The position numbers and the translations under genes are program-made. A stretch of DNA of 64,000 nucleotides from Sphingobacteriales bacterium 39-19. GTDB lineage: Bacteria > Bacteroidota > Bacteroidia > Chitinophagales > Chitinophagaceae. The notes under the pieces are model-generated. The model did no database searches. It saw only the letters and a list, made by a program, of their open reading frames with translations, and was not told where the DNA came from. Location of the stretch: NCBI GenBank assembly GCA_001898465.1, contig MKTX01000005.1, positions 62,001-126,000 of the forward strand, given 5' to 3'. Shown piece by piece: positions 35,950 to 44,446 of the stretch (position 1 is its first letter; the number at the start of each line of letters is the position of its first letter).

Positions 35950-36168
35950 TTAACCTTTGGTTCCCATTACACTTTCAAAACGATACTGTACGGTATCTTC
36001 CTCGATGCGTGGCGCTGATATTTTGGCGGTAGTGAGTATAGGATAAGTATTGGAATAGAAGTTCATTACCGCTTCAACACTCCATGACGGTTCGGGGTCT
36101 GTTAGTCTTAAATCCGTTCCGTTTTCTGTGAGCAGGAAAACCCTGTCTAATTGCTTTGCTATTAACAT
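35950..36168 (-). CDS. PRTRC system protein C (small, ends GTKG)
   Basis: This 72-residue protein fits PRTRC protein C: MLIAKQLDRVFLLTENGTDL, DPEPSWSVEAVMNFYSNTYPILTTAKIS, then DTVQYRFESVMGTKG at the exact C-terminus. The short length, alternating strands and free Gly C-terminus are compatible with a beta-grasp ubiquitin-like protein, which would suit an adjacent E1-like and E2-like pair. That role is inference. It lies 30 bases downstream of protein E. Confidence 0.8.
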   Translation of the reverse strand: MLIAKQLDRVFLLTENGTDLRLTDPEPSWSVEAVMNFYSNTYPILTTAKISAPRIEEDTVQYRFESVMGTKG

Positions 36169-36198
36169 GACCTTTCGTTTTACAGATTAATAATTGAG

Positions 36199-36822
36199 TT
36201 AATTGTCGTCTTCGGATAGTTCAGGTACTTCTTCAGGTTCTGTTTCCTCCTCTGCATCTACATCTTCCCTTTGTGATTCTTCATTAGCAACTGCCGTTGA
36301 AGTACCGCCGAATAAATCAGGTGCAAACTTTGCCGATAATGCAGATTTTCTTTCGCGGATAGTTTCAGCCTGTTCAGGATATTCAGTCGGGTCAGGCACT
36401 TTCATCCAAGCGTCCCTGTATTTCCCCTCCTTTTCCAGTTCATCAACCTTTTGCATTGCCTCTTTGTACTTTTTTTCCTTCGCTTCTTTTTCCTTTCGTC
36501 CCCTATCTGTCTTTTCTTTTTCCATAGCAGATTGTTTCTTTGCTTCTTCCACCTGTTTCATAAAACCTTCCATATCCACCATTAAACCTGAAGCAATCTG
36601 CATAGGCGTTGTAATTCGTTCAAAGAAACCGTTATCCAGTTCATCGGTAGTACCTCGCAGATTAAGTGGCGGTATCGGTTTTCTTGCATCATCACCACAT
36701 TGTTCATTATTGAGCATGACCGATACTATCCAATTATTTTCCGCTCCCTTGCGTATCGTCAGTTGCAAGTCGCCTTTTATGTTCAATGCGGCCACATTGC
36801 TGAAAAAATTTGTTGTTTCCAT
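36199..36822 (-). CDS. PRTRC system protein E
   Basis: This 207-residue protein has an N-terminal globular part (METTNFFSNVAALNIKGDLQLTIRKG, IPPLNLRGTTDELDNGFFERI) typical of PRTRC protein E, then a long Lys/Glu coiled coil (about 95-150) and a very acidic Glu/Asp-rich tail (NEESQREDVDAEEETEPEEVPE). The tail could act as a DNA mimic or protein-docking region. It is the first PRTRC gene of the minus-strand series. Confidence 0.8.
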   Translation of the reverse strand: METTNFFSNVAALNIKGDLQLTIRKGAENNWIVSVMLNNEQCGDDARKPIPPLNLRGTTDELDNGFFERITTPMQIASGLMVDMEGFMKQVEEAKKQSAMEKEKTDRGRKEKEAKEKKYKEAMQKVDELEKEGKYRDAWMKVPDPTEYPEQAETIRERKSALSAKFAPDLFGGTSTAVANEESQREDVDAEEETEPEEVPELSEDDN

Positions 36823-36869
36823 TGTTCAATATTTTTGATTAAATAATTTCTGTACTGTCCTGTACCGTT

Positions 36870-37103
36870 TCATTTAAAGAGCCATCCCCACAGTCCCCAC
36901 AGCATCAGGGCAAAAGCTGTCCACTTCAATACCCATTCAATGAAAAGTGTAATCAATCCCACGAAATAGTTATCAAAATGCTGTAACCCACCTAAGCCCC
37001 TACGGTTGAATTGTCGCATACCGACAAATAGCCTTATTGCCAAACCGACAAAGAACATGGTTGGGAAAGTCATAGCCTGCAATAATTTTATTAATGCTTC
37101 CAT
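36870..37103 (-). CDS. Small two-helix membrane protein
   Basis: This 77-residue protein starts MEALIKLLQAMTFPTMFFVG; an upstream ATG at 37136 would overlap the preceding gene, so 37103 is preferred. Two hydrophobic helices (about 8-28 and 48-72) flank a basic loop (RQFNRRGLGGLQHF). Similar short proteins are common in Bacteroidota conjugative elements and are sometimes mislabelled as ABC permeases. Function unknown; it lies between PRTRC E and a hypothetical gene. Confidence 0.65.
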   Translation of the reverse strand: MEALIKLLQAMTFPTMFFVGLAIRLFVGMRQFNRRGLGGLQHFDNYFVGLITLFIEWVLKWTAFALMLWGLWGWLFK

Positions 37104-37113
37104 AACCTTGTAT

Positions 37114-37491
37114 TTATGGGTTAAAAAGTAAGTCAATAGCTAACGAAAACTTATGAGTAGGATGCTTCCGTATAGTGGTGTACAAGGTCATGCAATGCAC
37201 CATATATATAGTGATATAACCATCAAACAACTGGTCGGCAAATAATCTGCTCTGCTTGTGCATTCGCTTTCCGTACCTCTCTATCTTATTCCTGACTTCT
37301 TCGACAAAGGATAGCCATGCTTCTACGGTTAGTAAGCCGTTTTCCCATTGGTTTCGTGTTAACTGTTCATCCTCCTGTATGGTAAGGCACATATCGTTAA
37401 CATATTCCAATAAGGCGGGAATTTCCTGCGGAAACAGTTCATGCAGTAACCTCGCTTTCTCTACGTTTATCAAATTCTCTAAAGGTTTCAT
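37114..37491 (-). CDS. Hypothetical element protein
   Basis: This 125-residue, mostly helical protein (MKPLENLINVEKARLLHELFP... to ...TTIRKHPTHKFSLAIDLLFNP) contains no signal peptide and no motif I recognise. It sits between the DUF932 gene and the small membrane protein on the same strand with short gaps, so it is part of the element's accessory operon. Function unknown. Confidence 0.65.
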   Translation of the reverse strand: MKPLENLINVEKARLLHELFPQEIPALLEYVNDMCLTIQEDEQLTRNQWENGLLTVEAWLSFVEEVRNKIERYGKRMHKQSRLFADQLFDGYITIYMVHCMTLYTTIRKHPTHKFSLAIDLLFNP

Positions 37492-37552
37492 AATACCTGA
37501 GTTTAAAGTGAGTAATAAGGACAGGCAGACATTGCCGCCTGTCCTTTGGTTG

Positions 37553-38629
37553 TTAATTCAGCATAAGCACGTCTGCACCATCCTTTGCAAACTGCTTGCA
37601 TAGTTCAAATGCCCTTTGTGCTTTAGCCTGTGCTGTACCACCCATTACAATGGATTGCAGTTTGCTTTCATCATCCTTGTAATTGCGTACATTCTGATAA
37701 TAGCCTGTTACTGCATTGTATGCTCCGAACACAGTTCCTTTGGTAGTATTCAACTGTTGTGTATCTGACATCATTGCGTAGGCAAAAGCATCTTCAACGG
37801 TGTTTTTGAATACGGTTGACAGTTCATCCTCTGCACCCTTTTTAAGTGCATCCAATGTTTCCTTATTGGGGCAAAATGCCAGTTGAATAAGTTTCTTTAC
37901 TTCTGCATCACAGATACGCACCTGTGTCCATTGGTTAAATATTCCTTCCAGCTGGGTACTAAGCTGATTAGCCAGTCCCATTACCTTATGAGCATTTTCC
38001 AAACGCTGTTTTGCACCTGATGTATGGCGGATGCGTACCACATTGGACATATTACCCAATGCTGCGTTAAGGGTGTTTTGGCATACAATGCGTACAGGTG
38101 TAAAGGCTGCGGTAATGCTTCCCGTACCATCGTGGGAGGTTGTCAGAAAGATGTACTTCTCTGTAATATCATCACCATTGCCCACACGGATATAGTCAGG
38201 AAGTTTAGCGGTTATAAATATCCTTTCTCCGCTCCCTAATGCTCCTGCTGTTTCGTACAGAATGCCATCACCACCACCTACGATAGCATCAAAAAATGCA
38301 AAGGCATCTGCGTTCTGTACTATCTGATAATCCTTACCTACTACGCCAAAAACCGTATTAGTATCGGTACGCATGGTTGCGAAATTGTCAGGCAGTAAGA
38401 TGTTGCCACCTTCTTTAATTTCACCATCATCGCCTATGCTGATACCTGCACCACCACGAGTATATAATGGTGATTTGATAACCTCAAAATCAAGTCCTGC
38501 ATATTTAATAGCCTCGGCACTTGTGGGATATCGTTCTACTACCTGTCCCAAGTTGTGCCAAGCCTTTTGCTGTACACTAAAGAAGCTGTATTTGCCTGTT
38601 CCTTCGTTATAATTAAGATTATGTGCCAT
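37553..38629 (-). CDS. DUF932 domain protein
   Basis: This 358-residue protein starts MAHNLNYNEGTGKYSFFSVQQKAWHNLGQ and has the DUF932 marks AIKYAGLDFEVIKSPLY, GVVGKDYQIVQNADAFAFFD and TSHDGTGSITAAFTPVRIVCQNTLNAAL. This family is frequent on plasmids, phages and integrative elements; its role is not established. It is placed with ssb and the PRTRC genes, as commonly seen in Bacteroidota conjugative elements. Confidence 0.88.
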   Translation of the reverse strand: MAHNLNYNEGTGKYSFFSVQQKAWHNLGQVVERYPTSAEAIKYAGLDFEVIKSPLYTRGGAGISIGDDGEIKEGGNILLPDNFATMRTDTNTVFGVVGKDYQIVQNADAFAFFDAIVGGGDGILYETAGALGSGERIFITAKLPDYIRVGNGDDITEKYIFLTTSHDGTGSITAAFTPVRIVCQNTLNAALGNMSNVVRIRHTSGAKQRLENAHKVMGLANQLSTQLEGIFNQWTQVRICDAEVKKLIQLAFCPNKETLDALKKGAEDELSTVFKNTVEDAFAYAMMSDTQQLNTTKGTVFGAYNAVTGYYQNVRNYKDDESKLQSIVMGGTAQAKAQRAFELCKQFAKDGADVLMLN

Positions 38630-38668
38630 GATTGTAATTTTTAAAAGTTGATAAATGAAAGTTGATTG

Positions 38669-39058
38669 TTAGAAAGGCAAATCGTCTTTGCCATTGTTAG
38701 CAGGTACTGCGGAATTGTTACTGATACCACCTGCTACGGTTTCAGGTCGCTTGCCACCTCCGTACAATTTGATTTGCGAAGTGTGAAAATTGAGTGCTGC
38801 ATGTGCTTCGCCATTGCCCCCAATCCATGCCCTTGCACTTACTCTGCCCGTGAGTTCTACTAATGTTCCCTTAGTAAGAACCTTAGCTACATTCGTTGAA
38901 ACCCAATAGGCACAGTTGAAATACTCGGTGTGTTCCACCCGTTCACCCTGTTTGTTACGGAAGCTGTCGTTTACCGCTACGGAAAAGTTCACTACCTGTT
39001 TGTCGCTCGGCAAGGTGCTGATTTGTGCGTCCCTCGTTAATCTGCCAATGATGTTCAT
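38669..39058 (-). CDS. ssb: Element-encoded single-stranded DNA-binding protein
   Basis: This 129-residue OB-fold protein starts MNIIGRLTRDAQISTLPSDKQVVNFSVAVND. It has YFNCAYWVSTNVAKVLTKGTLVELTGRVSARAW and the acidic DDLPF tip that recruits repair and replication enzymes. The chosen ATG at 39058 fits the family; a longer frame upstream to 39121 lacks similarity. It probably protects the transferred strand during conjugation, and is separate from the chromosomal ssb. Confidence 0.92.
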   Translation of the reverse strand: MNIIGRLTRDAQISTLPSDKQVVNFSVAVNDSFRNKQGERVEHTEYFNCAYWVSTNVAKVLTKGTLVELTGRVSARAWIGGNGEAHAALNFHTSQIKLYGGGKRPETVAGGISNNSAVPANNGKDDLPF

Positions 39059-39455
39059 GATTTTTAATTTTAATTGTGAAACCATTTTGTTTTTTTTTTC
39101 ACCCGCCTGCCCTAAAAGCATTTTTCCAAAAGAAAAAACGGGAAAAAAGAAAGCAGCGATAGAGTGGAGACGAAGGCACGGAGAGCTATAAGTCCCGAAG
39201 GGTGCAAGCGAAGCGCAGCATTATGCGCTCGTAGTAACGAAGGCGTAACTATCTTAGCTGCCTTTTTACCCGTTTCGTTGGAAAATGCAATAGCAGGCTG
39301 GATGGCAGTCTCAGCCAATACAGCCTTGACGGTAGCTTCTATCATAAAGCATGAGGGGGGTGTAAGGCGGCGAGGAACGAGCCGGTCACGATGAAAGAGT
39401 GACGGAAGTGAAACGTACCCTGGAATGACCCGGCCCGAAGGGACATGCCATAAAA
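39059..39455. other. GC-rich structured gap between ssb and mobC
   Basis: No gene is convincing here: two short opposing frames (39112-39345 minus and 39164-39394 plus) have low-complexity products. The stretch is rich in CCC-GAA-GGG-type mini-hairpins (about 39193 and 39434), an AGCGCA/TGCGCT inverted repeat (about 39210-39230), and shares a 10-mer and a 14-mer with the gap at 57.25-57.38 kb. Confidence 0.5.
39429..39442 (+). repeat. 14-bp repeat CCCGGCCCGAAGGG, copy 1
   Basis: Identical to bases 57363-57376. Each copy is preceded by GAGGAACGAG (39372-39381 here, 57257-57266 there). Contains a CCC-GAA-GGG mini-hairpin. Confidence 0.7.
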
Positions 39456-39479
39456 AAACCGAAGACTTCGCTTCGGTTT
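39456..39479 (-). terminator. Intrinsic terminator of the mob operon
   Basis: AAACCGAAG / CTTCGGTTT forms a 9-bp stem with a 6-base loop. Read on the minus strand it is followed by seven T (the stem's last three included), 22 bases past the mobC stop at 39501. Confidence 0.8.
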
Positions 39480-39500
39480 AATACATTACAGTTACACAAA

Positions 39501-41498
39501 CTATCCTTTCTTAACAACCAGGTGAGCCAATCCCGGATCATTCAACAGACGTTCCATTTCAGAGTGAATAATATCCTGTATATCCTGCTTTATTTGAAAG
39601 TAGTTACGCTGTACCATACTGGTATCGAGCTTACGGATAACTTCTATATCCTTATAGCCTTCTTCCTCTCTTTTCAGTGCCTCATGGTCGTTAATAATTT
39701 CACAATGGAAGGCTTTCAGTTCAATTTTGTTGTCCGGGTCGTCAGCTACCATTCCCACAAATTCACCGGAACTCAGTGCAGATATTCTTGAGGGAGGTAT
39801 AGCAGTTTCCAATTGCTTTGAACGACTAATAGATGTGTCACCACTATTGATAGAATAGCTTTCCCTGTCCTGCATGATTTTACCGAAGCGTTCTGAAAGC
39901 TGCTTTGCTGTATCTCCTGTTACTTGTCCAGCTACAATATTTCCTGTGATATTCATGATTACATCGGCCTGTTCCCTGCCATAATCCTTACGAAGCTGGC
40001 TGAAATCCTGAATGCCTAAGCACGTAGAAACCTTATTACTCCTCGCCGTTGCAATCAGGCTATCCATGTTGTTCAGATAGATTGTAGGAAACTCATCAAA
40101 CACTAGGCTGCTTTTTAATTTTCCTTTTTTATTGACCTGTTTTACTAGACGGGTTACATATAGAGAAAGCACCGCTCCGTAGATCTGTATCTTCTGCGGA
40201 TTATTACCCATGCACACGATTTTGGGGTCGTCGGGATTGTTTACATCGAGGTTGAAATCGTTGCCGGATAGAACATAGTATAGTTGAGGCGAAGAAAGCC
40301 TTGCCATTGCCACTTTCGCGGATGCTATCTGGCCTTCAAGCTGTTCCATTACATCGTTCAGGTAGGCATTCAAAAAGGGATTAATCAATACCTCGCATTC
40401 TTTGGCGGCTTCTGTTCTGAACAGCGTAAACAAGCTATCATAGTCGGCCTGCATCAGCTCGATAACGTGTGGCAACGTGCAAAATTCACCGTCCTTGTAT
40501 TTCTTCAGATACCATATCACCGCAGTCAGGAAATTTATTGGTGATTCCACGAAAAAATCGCCCTGGCGTTTTATCCACTCCCTGTTTAGTCCCATTAAAA
40601 TTGTACGTGCTGATTCTGCGGCATCGGTAATGTCCGTCATGGCAGACGGCTCTAAAGGATTGCAGCGATGGCTTCTTGTCAGGTCGTCAAAATTAATAAC
40701 AAAAAATCTTGGTGGTTTAGGATACCTGTGCTTGTTTTTTAACCACGAATTATAGGCGATCCTGGAAAGGTCGTCAAACTTGAAATCGTACACGAACATC
40801 GTAAATCCTTTGCGGATATGTTGGGTAATGACGTGCCTGATCACAAAGTAAGATTTACCTGCTCCTGGTGTGCCCAATACCATGATCGCGCGGAAGGGAT
40901 TGATGATATTTATCCAGCTATTGCGTACCTTATTTTTCAGCCTGTAACGTGCCGGAAGATTGATCGAAAACTCATTCTCCAGAAAGCGTTCTTCCTGCGG
41001 AAACGTCTCGTTTTCCCTATTGAAGATGTCCTTGTTGTTAAACTTGCTCTTGATAATACGTGAAAGCAATGTGCCGCCTGAAAGCACCAGCAAAAAGCCT
41101 ATTGAAGTTATGCCTGCGTAAACGATTGTTTTCTCCTGTGCCTCTAACTGAAGCAGCAGGGAAAGATAACTGGCAAAGTATAGCAATAGCCCTGTAATGA
41201 GATAGGCGAATGCTGTTTTGTAGCTCAGTTTTTCATCTTTGCGGCCTTTTGCTCCGAGCAGGGAGATAGCCAAAAAGCCTAAAGAAATCAGCTTGCTTTT
41301 AACGAAGTTGCTGAATATGCCTGTGCGGTAAATATTACCTAAAATCCGGTCGCTGAAACTGCTTGTCAATCCCCATTCATGGAATGCAGCATAACAATAA
41401 TAATAGAAGTGTATCACTAAAATAACGATACTGATCAACCTGGTCATGTCCAGAATTTTCCTCAGCGCCTGTTCGTTTTCACCTGTCTGTACTGCCAT
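39501..41498 (-). CDS. mobC: Conjugative coupling protein MobC (TraG/VirD4-like)
   Basis: This 665-residue membrane ATPase connects the relaxosome with the mating pore. The N-terminus has the Bacteroidota YWFCY-type region (IHFYYYCYAAFHEWGLTSS, residues 29-47) and several membrane helices up to about 148. Walker A GTPGAGKS is at 209-216 and Walker B-like SLVFDEFPTIYL later. It is the last gene of the mobA-mobB-mobC series and is followed by a terminator. The name follows usage for Bacteroides mobilization genes. Confidence 0.9.
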   Translation of the reverse strand: MAVQTGENEQALRKILDMTRLISIVILVIHFYYYCYAAFHEWGLTSSFSDRILGNIYRTGIFSNFVKSKLISLGFLAISLLGAKGRKDEKLSYKTAFAYLITGLLLYFASYLSLLLQLEAQEKTIVYAGITSIGFLLVLSGGTLLSRIIKSKFNNKDIFNRENETFPQEERFLENEFSINLPARYRLKNKVRNSWINIINPFRAIMVLGTPGAGKSYFVIRHVITQHIRKGFTMFVYDFKFDDLSRIAYNSWLKNKHRYPKPPRFFVINFDDLTRSHRCNPLEPSAMTDITDAAESARTILMGLNREWIKRQGDFFVESPINFLTAVIWYLKKYKDGEFCTLPHVIELMQADYDSLFTLFRTEAAKECEVLINPFLNAYLNDVMEQLEGQIASAKVAMARLSSPQLYYVLSGNDFNLDVNNPDDPKIVCMGNNPQKIQIYGAVLSLYVTRLVKQVNKKGKLKSSLVFDEFPTIYLNNMDSLIATARSNKVSTCLGIQDFSQLRKDYGREQADVIMNITGNIVAGQVTGDTAKQLSERFGKIMQDRESYSINSGDTSISRSKQLETAIPPSRISALSSGEFVGMVADDPDNKIELKAFHCEIINDHEALKREEEGYKDIEVIRKLDTSMVQRNYFQIKQDIQDIIHSEMERLLNDPGLAHLVVKKG

Positions 41499-41509
41499 AG
41501 CTTTATGGT

Positions 41510-42817
41510 TTATTGGTTATTGGAAATGTTCTTTCTTCTTTTCTTTTTTCTGCCCTTTTTCTTTAGCTGGCCGGGTATATAATCGGCTGCCTGTTCCGAC
41601 TGTATAAGGGCATCCAGCATATTGTCTTTAGGCATTTTATCAGCCGGATTAGTATTGTTGTGTAAGGTGGATGGAAGACTTGTGTTAGTATTGTGGGCAG
41701 GCAATGAGGATCGTCCTGTTTTTTGACCTGCATTTGGTAACAGGTCTTGTTTGAGAGCTTCCGGGGAACTGCATCTTTCCTGTATGGCTTTGGCACTGTA
41801 TTGCTTTCCTAATGCGCTACCGTTAAAGACACACCTGGTCTGGTGATCCACGTAAGTTATCCCGTAGATTAAACCTGTATCGCTCCTGCGCAAAGCAATG
41901 TGAATGCCCTTCTTTTGAAGTTGTGCGACTAACTCATCAAGCGTGGGCGTTTTGCCAACAAACAACCTGTCTATTTCAGTTTTTACGCGGGCTTTGAACC
42001 GCTGGCGTTGGGCATCATTAGAATTGTACTTTTCTTCCAGAAATTTCAGTGTAGGCTTGTTGTAAAAGTCGCTGGCTTTTATAGGTACACCGATAGGTTT
42101 TCCTTCTTCATCGAGTATCCGGTAAACAAGTCCGCCTCCCTGAAAAATCCTTGATTCTTCACTGCCACGATCAGCCATTATGTTGTACTGTTTCAAAACC
42201 GAATTCAGTTCCGGCAAGCTGGTGTATTTGTATTTATCCAGCACCGCATCCAGCACATTTGTGATGGCTCTTTTAGTTTCAGTACGTCCGTATTGTACCT
42301 TCTTTACATTTACCGGCTTTAACCTGAACGCCTCCCGTCTTGCGTGTGCATCGGCTACTACAAGACCGAAAATTTTTTCAATCTCCTTACGTGCCGGTTC
42401 CGACTTGCGAATACCTAAGTGATGCAGGTCAATTCGCTTGCCATCGGGCTGAATATTGGTGGTAACTACGTGTATATGGGGGTGGCCTGCATCGTGGTGC
42501 TGATAAACAAGATAAGGCTGCTGCCCAAAGCCTAATTTTTGCATATATACATTGGCAATTTGCATCAGTTTTTCTTTGCCCAAATGAGCTTCAGATGGGT
42601 CAAAGTTGAGCGAAATGTGTACGCTGTTTCGTTTAACATTCTCGTTCAATTCTGCCCTTTTCAGCAGGTAGCCCAGCTTAATTTTCAGGCTCATTTCATC
42701 AGCGTTCAAAGGGAAATTTTCTGCCCCGATGCACTCCGCTACACCTTCCTTTACCTTGTTTTCATTGTAGTTGAAAATACGGTGCATTGAGTGACCGGCT
42801 TTGATCACAGCAACCAT
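41510..42817 (-). CDS. mobB: Relaxase MobB
   Basis: This 435-residue relaxase nicks oriT and stays on the 5' end of the transferred strand. The relaxase fold is visible as MVAVIKAGHSMHRIFNYNENK, HISLNFDPSE and the metal triad HPHIHVV (His112, His114, His116). The C-terminus is strongly basic (KKKGRKKKRRKNISNNQ). Its start overlaps the end of mobA by 13 bases. Name by analogy with Bacteroides MobB. Confidence 0.9.
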   Translation of the reverse strand: MVAVIKAGHSMHRIFNYNENKVKEGVAECIGAENFPLNADEMSLKIKLGYLLKRAELNENVKRNSVHISLNFDPSEAHLGKEKLMQIANVYMQKLGFGQQPYLVYQHHDAGHPHIHVVTTNIQPDGKRIDLHHLGIRKSEPARKEIEKIFGLVVADAHARREAFRLKPVNVKKVQYGRTETKRAITNVLDAVLDKYKYTSLPELNSVLKQYNIMADRGSEESRIFQGGGLVYRILDEEGKPIGVPIKASDFYNKPTLKFLEEKYNSNDAQRQRFKARVKTEIDRLFVGKTPTLDELVAQLQKKGIHIALRRSDTGLIYGITYVDHQTRCVFNGSALGKQYSAKAIQERCSSPEALKQDLLPNAGQKTGRSSLPAHNTNTSLPSTLHNNTNPADKMPKDNMLDALIQSEQAADYIPGQLKKKGRKKKRRKNISNNQ

Positions 42818-43197
42818 ATTTCCAGTATTTTTTTTACGTTACTCCTGACCTCATCCACCTTATTGCTAAGGATCTTTTTCTCTACTTCGTAAGCAATCAA
42901 CCAACTCCTAAATTCAGCGATCTGACTAAGCGTATGCAGCTTTTTAACGGCCTGGTTGAAGTTGTTTCCAACTGCGTTTAGCTCGTTGCGAAGCCGTGTA
43001 AGTTCTGCCATTAAGTCATCCTGTGAGGTGTTACGGTAGGTCGTAACAATGGGCTTGTCGAAGATGCTGCGACGTACATAATCGCTTAGCTTACGACAGG
43101 TAGAAGCCTTCCATTTCTTTTCAATTTTTGCATATTCATCGGGCGTTAAACGCAAGCCGATAATGCGTGTCCTGTTTGAATTTTGTCCTTCCATCAC
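42805..43197 (-). CDS. mobA: Relaxosome accessory protein MobA (ribbon-helix-helix)
   Basis: This 130-residue protein starts RTRIIGLRLTPDEYAKIEKKWKASTCRKLSDYVRRSIFDKP, a ribbon-helix-helix DNA-binding segment as in relaxosome accessory factors. A helical region follows (LMAELTRLRNELNAVGNNFNQAVKKLHTLSQ). It should bind oriT, located directly upstream, and assist the relaxase MobB, whose gene it overlaps. Confidence 0.85.
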   Translation of the reverse strand: MMEGQNSNRTRIIGLRLTPDEYAKIEKKWKASTCRKLSDYVRRSIFDKPIVTTYRNTSQDDLMAELTRLRNELNAVGNNFNQAVKKLHTLSQIAEFRSWLIAYEVEKKILSNKVDEVRSNVKKILEIWLL

Positions 43198-43234
43198 TAA
43201 TCATTTTAACGTTTTCAAACTCATTTTCACCTTT

Positions 43235-43370
43235 CAGACGCCCTGCCCACGAGTTCCGAGTGTTGGGCAGCCAGATCCGGTTGTTTAACAACCGTTCATC
43301 TGGCCGATTGCGGGAAAGTTGCAATCTTTCAGCCCTGTGAACGTCTTTAAGACATTTCAAGGGCTCCGGA
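43235..43370. other. Probable origin of transfer (oriT)
   Basis: Directly upstream of mobA the gap is packed with inverted repeats: CTGCCCA/TGGGCAG (43243-43249, 43264-43270); GCCAGAT/ATCTGGC (43270-43276, 43298-43304) enclosing GGTTGTT/AACAACC (43279-43285, 43287-43293); GAAAG/CTTTC (43314-43318, 43326-43330); and GCCCT/AGGGC (43332-43336, 43360-43364) enclosing GTCTT/AAGAC (43343-43347, 43349-43353). Nested dyads at this place are typical for oriT of Bacteroidota mobilizable elements. The nick site cannot be told. Confidence 0.7.
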
Positions 43371-43430
43371 GTATGTAAGGAAACAACAGTTTCAAATGAA
43401 CTAAAGCCTGCCTTACAGATTCATTATTAC

Positions 43431-44333
43431 TTATCTAAGTCTGTGTCTTATATGCTTCTTCTCAAACTTACCGAAATTCATTACCCAGTCGTTGAAGTCC
43501 TTATGGTTTTGATAAAGGCTGCTTTCATCTTTGTATTTGGCACTTAGGGAAAGTGCATAGCGGCTGCAATTTTGTCCGGTTGCATCCCTGTCCAGATAGA
43601 GCTTGATAGCTTTATGTCTTTCCATAAAGGGACGTGCAGTTTCAAAGAAGGAAATAGAGTTCAGCACTACAAAATCAAAGCGGTCTTCGGGGTCTTGTTG
43701 ATGGATGGCCGTGAAAGAAAGGAAATCGGTAAAACCTTCAAAGACGATGACCTCATTGGCATTGTTATCAAAGCTCGTAATGCCTTTAGGGGAACTGCTG
43801 GCCTTAAAGTAAGGATTGCGTATTTCAAAACCTCCCAAATCATTTTTGAAGCCGATACCATAATAGACTTTTCCGCTAAGTTCATAACGGACCTCCCGGC
43901 AGTAGTGGTCAGCTACATCAATGGGTATTTGCCGTTGTTGCAAGTACCTTAAAAGGGCGCTGGAAGACAGAACAAAATCGCCTAAAATCTTTATCTGCTT
44001 TTCCTGTTCTTCTCTCGCAAATGATTGTTGGAAAACGGGCTTTTGAAGGGAAAAATTACCGTTTAAATTCTGGAGTAATTCGGACACGGTACACCCGTGA
44101 AATAGGATACCAAAATCGACCAGGTTGCCACCTTTGCCAAGACCGTGATCGTACCATCGGTTTAGCCTCCTGTTAACTTTAAATGAAGGTGTCTTCTCAT
44201 CCCGTAAAGGGGAGTGATACCAATAATCGTTGTTCCTGATCTTCGCTGGTTCATAACCTAAGCCCGCAAGGAAATGAACCATGTCTATTTCTTTGGCTTC
44301 GCTAACCGAAAGCTTGTTTTTACTGAAATCCAT
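43431..44333 (-). CDS. CHC2/TOPRIM primase-like protein
   Basis: This 300-residue protein has an N-terminal CHC2-type segment (DYWYHSPLRDEKTPSFKVNRRLNRWYDHGLGKGGNLVDF), in which the zinc cysteines are absent, and a C-terminal TOPRIM domain with VIVFEGFTDFLSF (catalytic Glu) and LYLDRDATGQN (Asp-x-Asp). It probably primes the complementary strand after transfer. The longer frame to an ATG at 44414 is rejected because it crosses a perfect 10-bp dyad; MDFSKNKLS at 44333 is preferred. Confidence 0.85.
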   Translation of the reverse strand: MDFSKNKLSVSEAKEIDMVHFLAGLGYEPAKIRNNDYWYHSPLRDEKTPSFKVNRRLNRWYDHGLGKGGNLVDFGILFHGCTVSELLQNLNGNFSLQKPVFQQSFAREEQEKQIKILGDFVLSSSALLRYLQQRQIPIDVADHYCREVRYELSGKVYYGIGFKNDLGGFEIRNPYFKASSSPKGITSFDNNANEVIVFEGFTDFLSFTAIHQQDPEDRFDFVVLNSISFFETARPFMERHKAIKLYLDRDATGQNCSRYALSLSAKYKDESSLYQNHKDFNDWVMNFGKFEKKHIRHRLR

Positions 44334-44403
44334 AACCACGCATTTATCAAACACACATTCAGTTCTTCTAAGCGAAGTTAAACAGGCGATATGGAATTCA
44401 CAT

Positions 44404-44428
44404 ATCCTCATCATATTTTGATGAGGAT
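44404..44428. repeat. 10-bp perfect dyad in a divergent promoter region
   Basis: ATCCTCATCA (44404-44413) and TGATGAGGAT (44419-44428) are exact reverse complements separated by five bases. It lies between the primase gene (minus) and the small plus-strand gene at 44490, and is probably an operator. Confidence 0.6.
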
Positions 44429-44446
44429 GCAGAGAGCCGTGTTATT

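Noticed and set aside
36203..36838. 211-codon plus-strand open frame
   Set aside because: It is the mirror of PRTRC protein E; its Ser-rich product is an artefact of the acidic, coiled-coil codons on the other strand.
39112..39394. Two opposing short frames of 77 and 76 codons
   Set aside because: They overlap each other antisense in a GC-rich repeat-like stretch and neither has a plausible promoter or protein features.
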